Below, piece by piece: positions 14,082 to 15,846 of a stretch of DNA of 15,846 nt. The notes beneath the pieces were generated by a model. It saw only the letters and a program-made list of their open reading frames with translations. It was not told the origin of the DNA and made no database searches. This DNA comes from CAJQQK01 sp049116495. Its GTDB lineage: Bacteria; Pseudomonadota; Alphaproteobacteria; Rhizobiales; Hyphomicrobiaceae. The stretch covers positions 1 to 15,846 of the forward strand of contig JAGDYV010000124.1 of the NCBI GenBank assembly GCA_049116495.1. The letters run 5' to 3'. The position numbers and the translations under genes were made by a program. Position 1 is the stretch's first letter, and each line of letters begins with the position of its first letter.

Positions 14082-14579
14082 TCATGAACGCTCGGCCGGC
14101 TCCTTCAGCATCTCCGCCAGCCGCCGTTGTTCCTCTTCACTCAGTGTGTCGCGAGCGGCCGCATCCGGCCGTTGTCGGCGCATCACACCGCGCGCCAGCC
14201 AAATGGCGACGACCAGCAGCAGCACAGGTGACAGCCACAACAACAGCGTTGCGCCGCTAAATCGAGGCCGCAGCAGAACAAACTCGCCATACCGCGCGAC
14301 AATATAGTCGAGGATATCGCCGTCCTTGTCGCCAGCCTTCAGGCGTTCACGCACCAGCAGGCGCAGGTCGCGGGCGAGCGGCGCATTGGATTCATCAATC
14401 GACTGGTTCTGGCAAACGAGGCAGCGTAGTTCCGCCGAAAGCGTCCGTGCCCGCGACTCAAGTACGGGGTCGGCCAGGATCTCGTCCGGCTCAACCGCCA
14501 GCGTCCGCCCACCGGAACCGGCTACGACCAGGCCAGTGATCATCAACAGACATAGCAACGCCTTACACAGCCGGCGCAT
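14082..14579 (-). CDS. ccmH: Cytochrome c maturation protein CcmH (CycL)
   Basis: 165 residues from ATG 14579, chosen because AGGAGG lies 6 bases upstream; an earlier in-frame start at 14615 has no such support. Signal peptide is about 1-28. The periplasmic domain carries the thiol motif LRCLVCQNQSI with Cys53 and Cys56, which reduces or holds the apocytochrome CXXCH cysteines before haem attachment. The block DGDILDYIVARYGEFVLLRP is typical of the family. A C-terminal membrane segment (about 109-130) and an acidic cytosolic tail with EEEQRRLAEML complete it. The start overlaps the end of ccmF by 17 bases, so both are co-translated in one operon. It works with CcmF and CcmI in the haem lyase complex. 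It is the short CcmH form, without a fused CcmI-like TPR part. Confidence 0.97.
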   Translation of the reverse strand: MRRLCKALLCLLMITGLVVAGSGGRTLAVEPDEILADPVLESRARTLSAELRCLVCQNQSIDESNAPLARDLRLLVRERLKAGDKDGDILDYIVARYGEFVLLRPRFSGATLLLWLSPVLLLVVAIWLARGVMRRQRPDAAARDTLSEEEQRRLAEMLKEPAERS

Positions 14580-15846
14580 CGTGTGCCTCCTGACGTGCCG
14601 CACGGCGCGGTGCACCGATGCGTAGCTTGCGATCCGAAAGCGACAGGAACCCGCCGATAAACATGATCACCGCGCCAATCCAAATGAACCGCACCAGAGG
14701 GTTGAAATAGAGCTTGATCGAATAGGCGCCGGCGTCCTTCTCGTCACCGAGAATGACATAGAGATCGCCGATGAAGCTCGCGCGAATTCCGGCCTCCGTC
14801 GTGTTCTGTCGACTGGCCTGATAGACGCGTTTCGCCGGCCGCAGGGTGGTCAGCGCCTCGCCGTCGCTGCTGACATCGAAAACACCTTGCTGCTCGACGT
14901 AATTTGGCCCGCGCGCCGGCGCGACGCCTTTGAAGGTCAATTGATATCCGGCGAAGTCAATCGACTGCTCCGGCTTCATGACAATGTTCTGCTCAAGGCG
15001 ATAGGCACTGGTCGCCGCAATACCGACCACCATCAAGCCAACGCCGAAATGGGCGCAAGTCGTGCCAAATGCGCCGCGAGGCAGGCCGCGCAGGCGCGCC
15101 ATCGCGACAGAAAATTTGAGCTCACCAAATCGACTTCGTGCGATCAAATCCTGCGCCGCTCCAGCCATCACCCAGACACCGAGTGAGATCGCAAACGGTG
15201 CCAGCCACGGTCCTCTGTAGGCGACTGCAAAGACGGCAACGATCGTGATCAACGCCAGGATCAAGCTGGCAAGCAGACGCTGCATTGCGCCCGGCAAATC
15301 ACCCCGCTTCCAGGCGAGCGCCGGTCCAAACGGCAATGCCATCAGGAGCGGTATCATCAACGGCACAAACGTGGAATTGAAGTATGGCGGTCCGACTGAG
15401 ATCTTCGTGCCGTTGAGAGATTCGAGAAACAACGGGTAGAGCGTGCCGATTAGAACCGTCGCGCATGCCGTTGTCAGCAGCACATTGTTCAGGATCAGGC
15501 CGCCCTCACGGCTGATCGGTGCAAACAGGCCGCCCTGGCGGAGAGACTGCATGCGCAGCGCAAAAAGCCCGAGCGAGCCGCCGATGAAGAGCAGCATGAT
15601 CGCGAGGATGAACACGCCTCGCTCCGGATCGACGGCGAATGCGTGGACCGATGAGAGCACGCCTGAGCGTACCAGAAACGTGCCGAGCAAACTGAGTGAG
15701 AACGTTAGAATGGCGAGTAGTATTGTCCAGACTTTCAGCGCCTCACGCTTTTCCATGACGATCGCGGAATGCAGCAATGCGGTTCCTGCAAGCCATGGCA
15801 TGAACGAGGCGTTTTCGACCGGGTCCCAGAACCACCAGCCGCCCCA
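14563..15846 (-). CDS. ccmF: Cytochrome c haem lyase subunit CcmF (CycK), 5'-truncated by window edge
   Basis: The frame is open to the right edge; 427 C-terminal residues are visible. The window starts inside the WWD haem-handling motif: WGGWWFWDPVENASF, then MPWLAGTALLHSA. His26 of the fragment corresponds to the membrane haem ligand and His68 (GVLSSVHAFAVDP) to the periplasmic one; their 42-residue spacing equals that in E. coli (261 and 303). A further His266 (TTCAHFGVGLMVVG) fits the second membrane His. Many hydrophobic segments are present, and a large periplasmic region between about 275 and 380 precedes the last segment (FIWIGAVIMFIGGFLS). CcmF takes haem from holo-CcmE and attaches it to apocytochrome c. 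It overlaps ccmH by 17 bases. The N-terminal third is outside the window. Confidence 0.98.
   Translation of the reverse strand, partial: WGGWWFWDPVENASFMPWLAGTALLHSAIVMEKREALKVWTILLAILTFSLSLLGTFLVRSGVLSSVHAFAVDPERGVFILAIMLLFIGGSLGLFALRMQSLRQGGLFAPISREGGLILNNVLLTTACATVLIGTLYPLFLESLNGTKISVGPPYFNSTFVPLMIPLLMALPFGPALAWKRGDLPGAMQRLLASLILALITIVAVFAVAYRGPWLAPFAISLGVWVMAGAAQDLIARSRFGELKFSVAMARLRGLPRGAFGTTCAHFGVGLMVVGIAATSAYRLEQNIVMKPEQSIDFAGYQLTFKGVAPARGPNYVEQQGVFDVSSDGEALTTLRPAKRVYQASRQNTTEAGIRASFIGDLYVILGDEKDAGAYSIKLYFNPLVRFIWIGAVIMFIGGFLSLSDRKLRIGAPRRAARQEAHDAPAV
14586..14591 (-). promoter_or_regulatory. Ribosome binding site of ccmH inside ccmF
   Basis: AGGAGG on the minus strand, 6 bases before ATG 14579 and within the ccmF reading frame. 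It fixes the ccmH start and shows tight operon packing. Confidence 0.8.

Noticed and set aside
1..15846. Mobile elements, CRISPR arrays, tRNA or rRNA genes, toxin-antitoxin or phage genes
   Set aside because: No transposase, spaced direct repeats, tRNA-like cloverleaf or related coding pattern was seen on either strand; the genes are chromosomal housekeeping and envelope types.

Overview
The window looks like chromosome of a GC-rich alphaproteobacterium, most likely of the order Hyphomicrobiales (Rhizobiales). The main reason is the gene order on the minus strand: ccmF, ccmH, (a guest gene), degP, an OmpR-type response regulator, its histidine kinase, then glnE. I know this arrangement from rhizobia as cycK-cycL-degP-regulator-kinase-glnE. 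Codon use is uniform. I see no IS element, phage gene, tRNA, rRNA or CRISPR array, so this is core chromosome rather than an island. Genus cannot be decided from the sequence alone.

Layout, left to right. 1-1695 (+): C-terminal two thirds of aminopeptidase N (pepN), cut by the window edge just after its HExxH zinc motif. 1823-2851 (+): a membrane protein with a good HisKA phosphoacceptor helix but a badly eroded ATPase domain. 2903-4628 (-): a tight three-gene operon of ECF sigma factor, single-pass membrane protein (probable anti-sigma) and membrane-anchored CnrX/ZraP/CpxP-like helical-hairpin sensor. 4748-5752 (-): an exported protein with seven EF-hand loops set between Arg/His/Gly-rich stretches. 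5874-11016 (-): response regulator, sensor kinase and glnE, joined by very short gaps or overlaps. 11152-12717 (-): periplasmic serine protease DegP. 12956-14068 (+): a trypsin-like exported protease with a C-terminal peptidoglycan-binding domain, inserted between degP and ccmH on the opposite strand. 14082-15846 (-): ccmH and the 3' part of ccmF for cytochrome c maturation.

How they may work together. Most of the window concerns the cell envelope: two proteases, a two-component system beside degP, an ECF sigma operon with a periplasmic sensor, and a calcium-binding-type exported protein. PepN is cytosolic protein turnover, GlnE controls glutamine synthetase by adenylylation, and CcmF/CcmH attach haem to apocytochromes c. 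The best candidate for an incompletely described system is the sigma/anti-sigma/sensor operon with its EF-hand neighbour. It has the component set of the cnrYXH metal-response system, but the sensor is very Arg-rich, has no Cys, and shares His/Arg-rich tail chemistry with the EF-hand protein. The second candidate is the degenerate histidine kinase, which may be a phosphotransferase or phosphatase rather than a kinase. Several 3' gene ends carry long perfect inverted repeats without a T-tract. An ECF-type promoter motif stands at a suitable distance upstream of degP.
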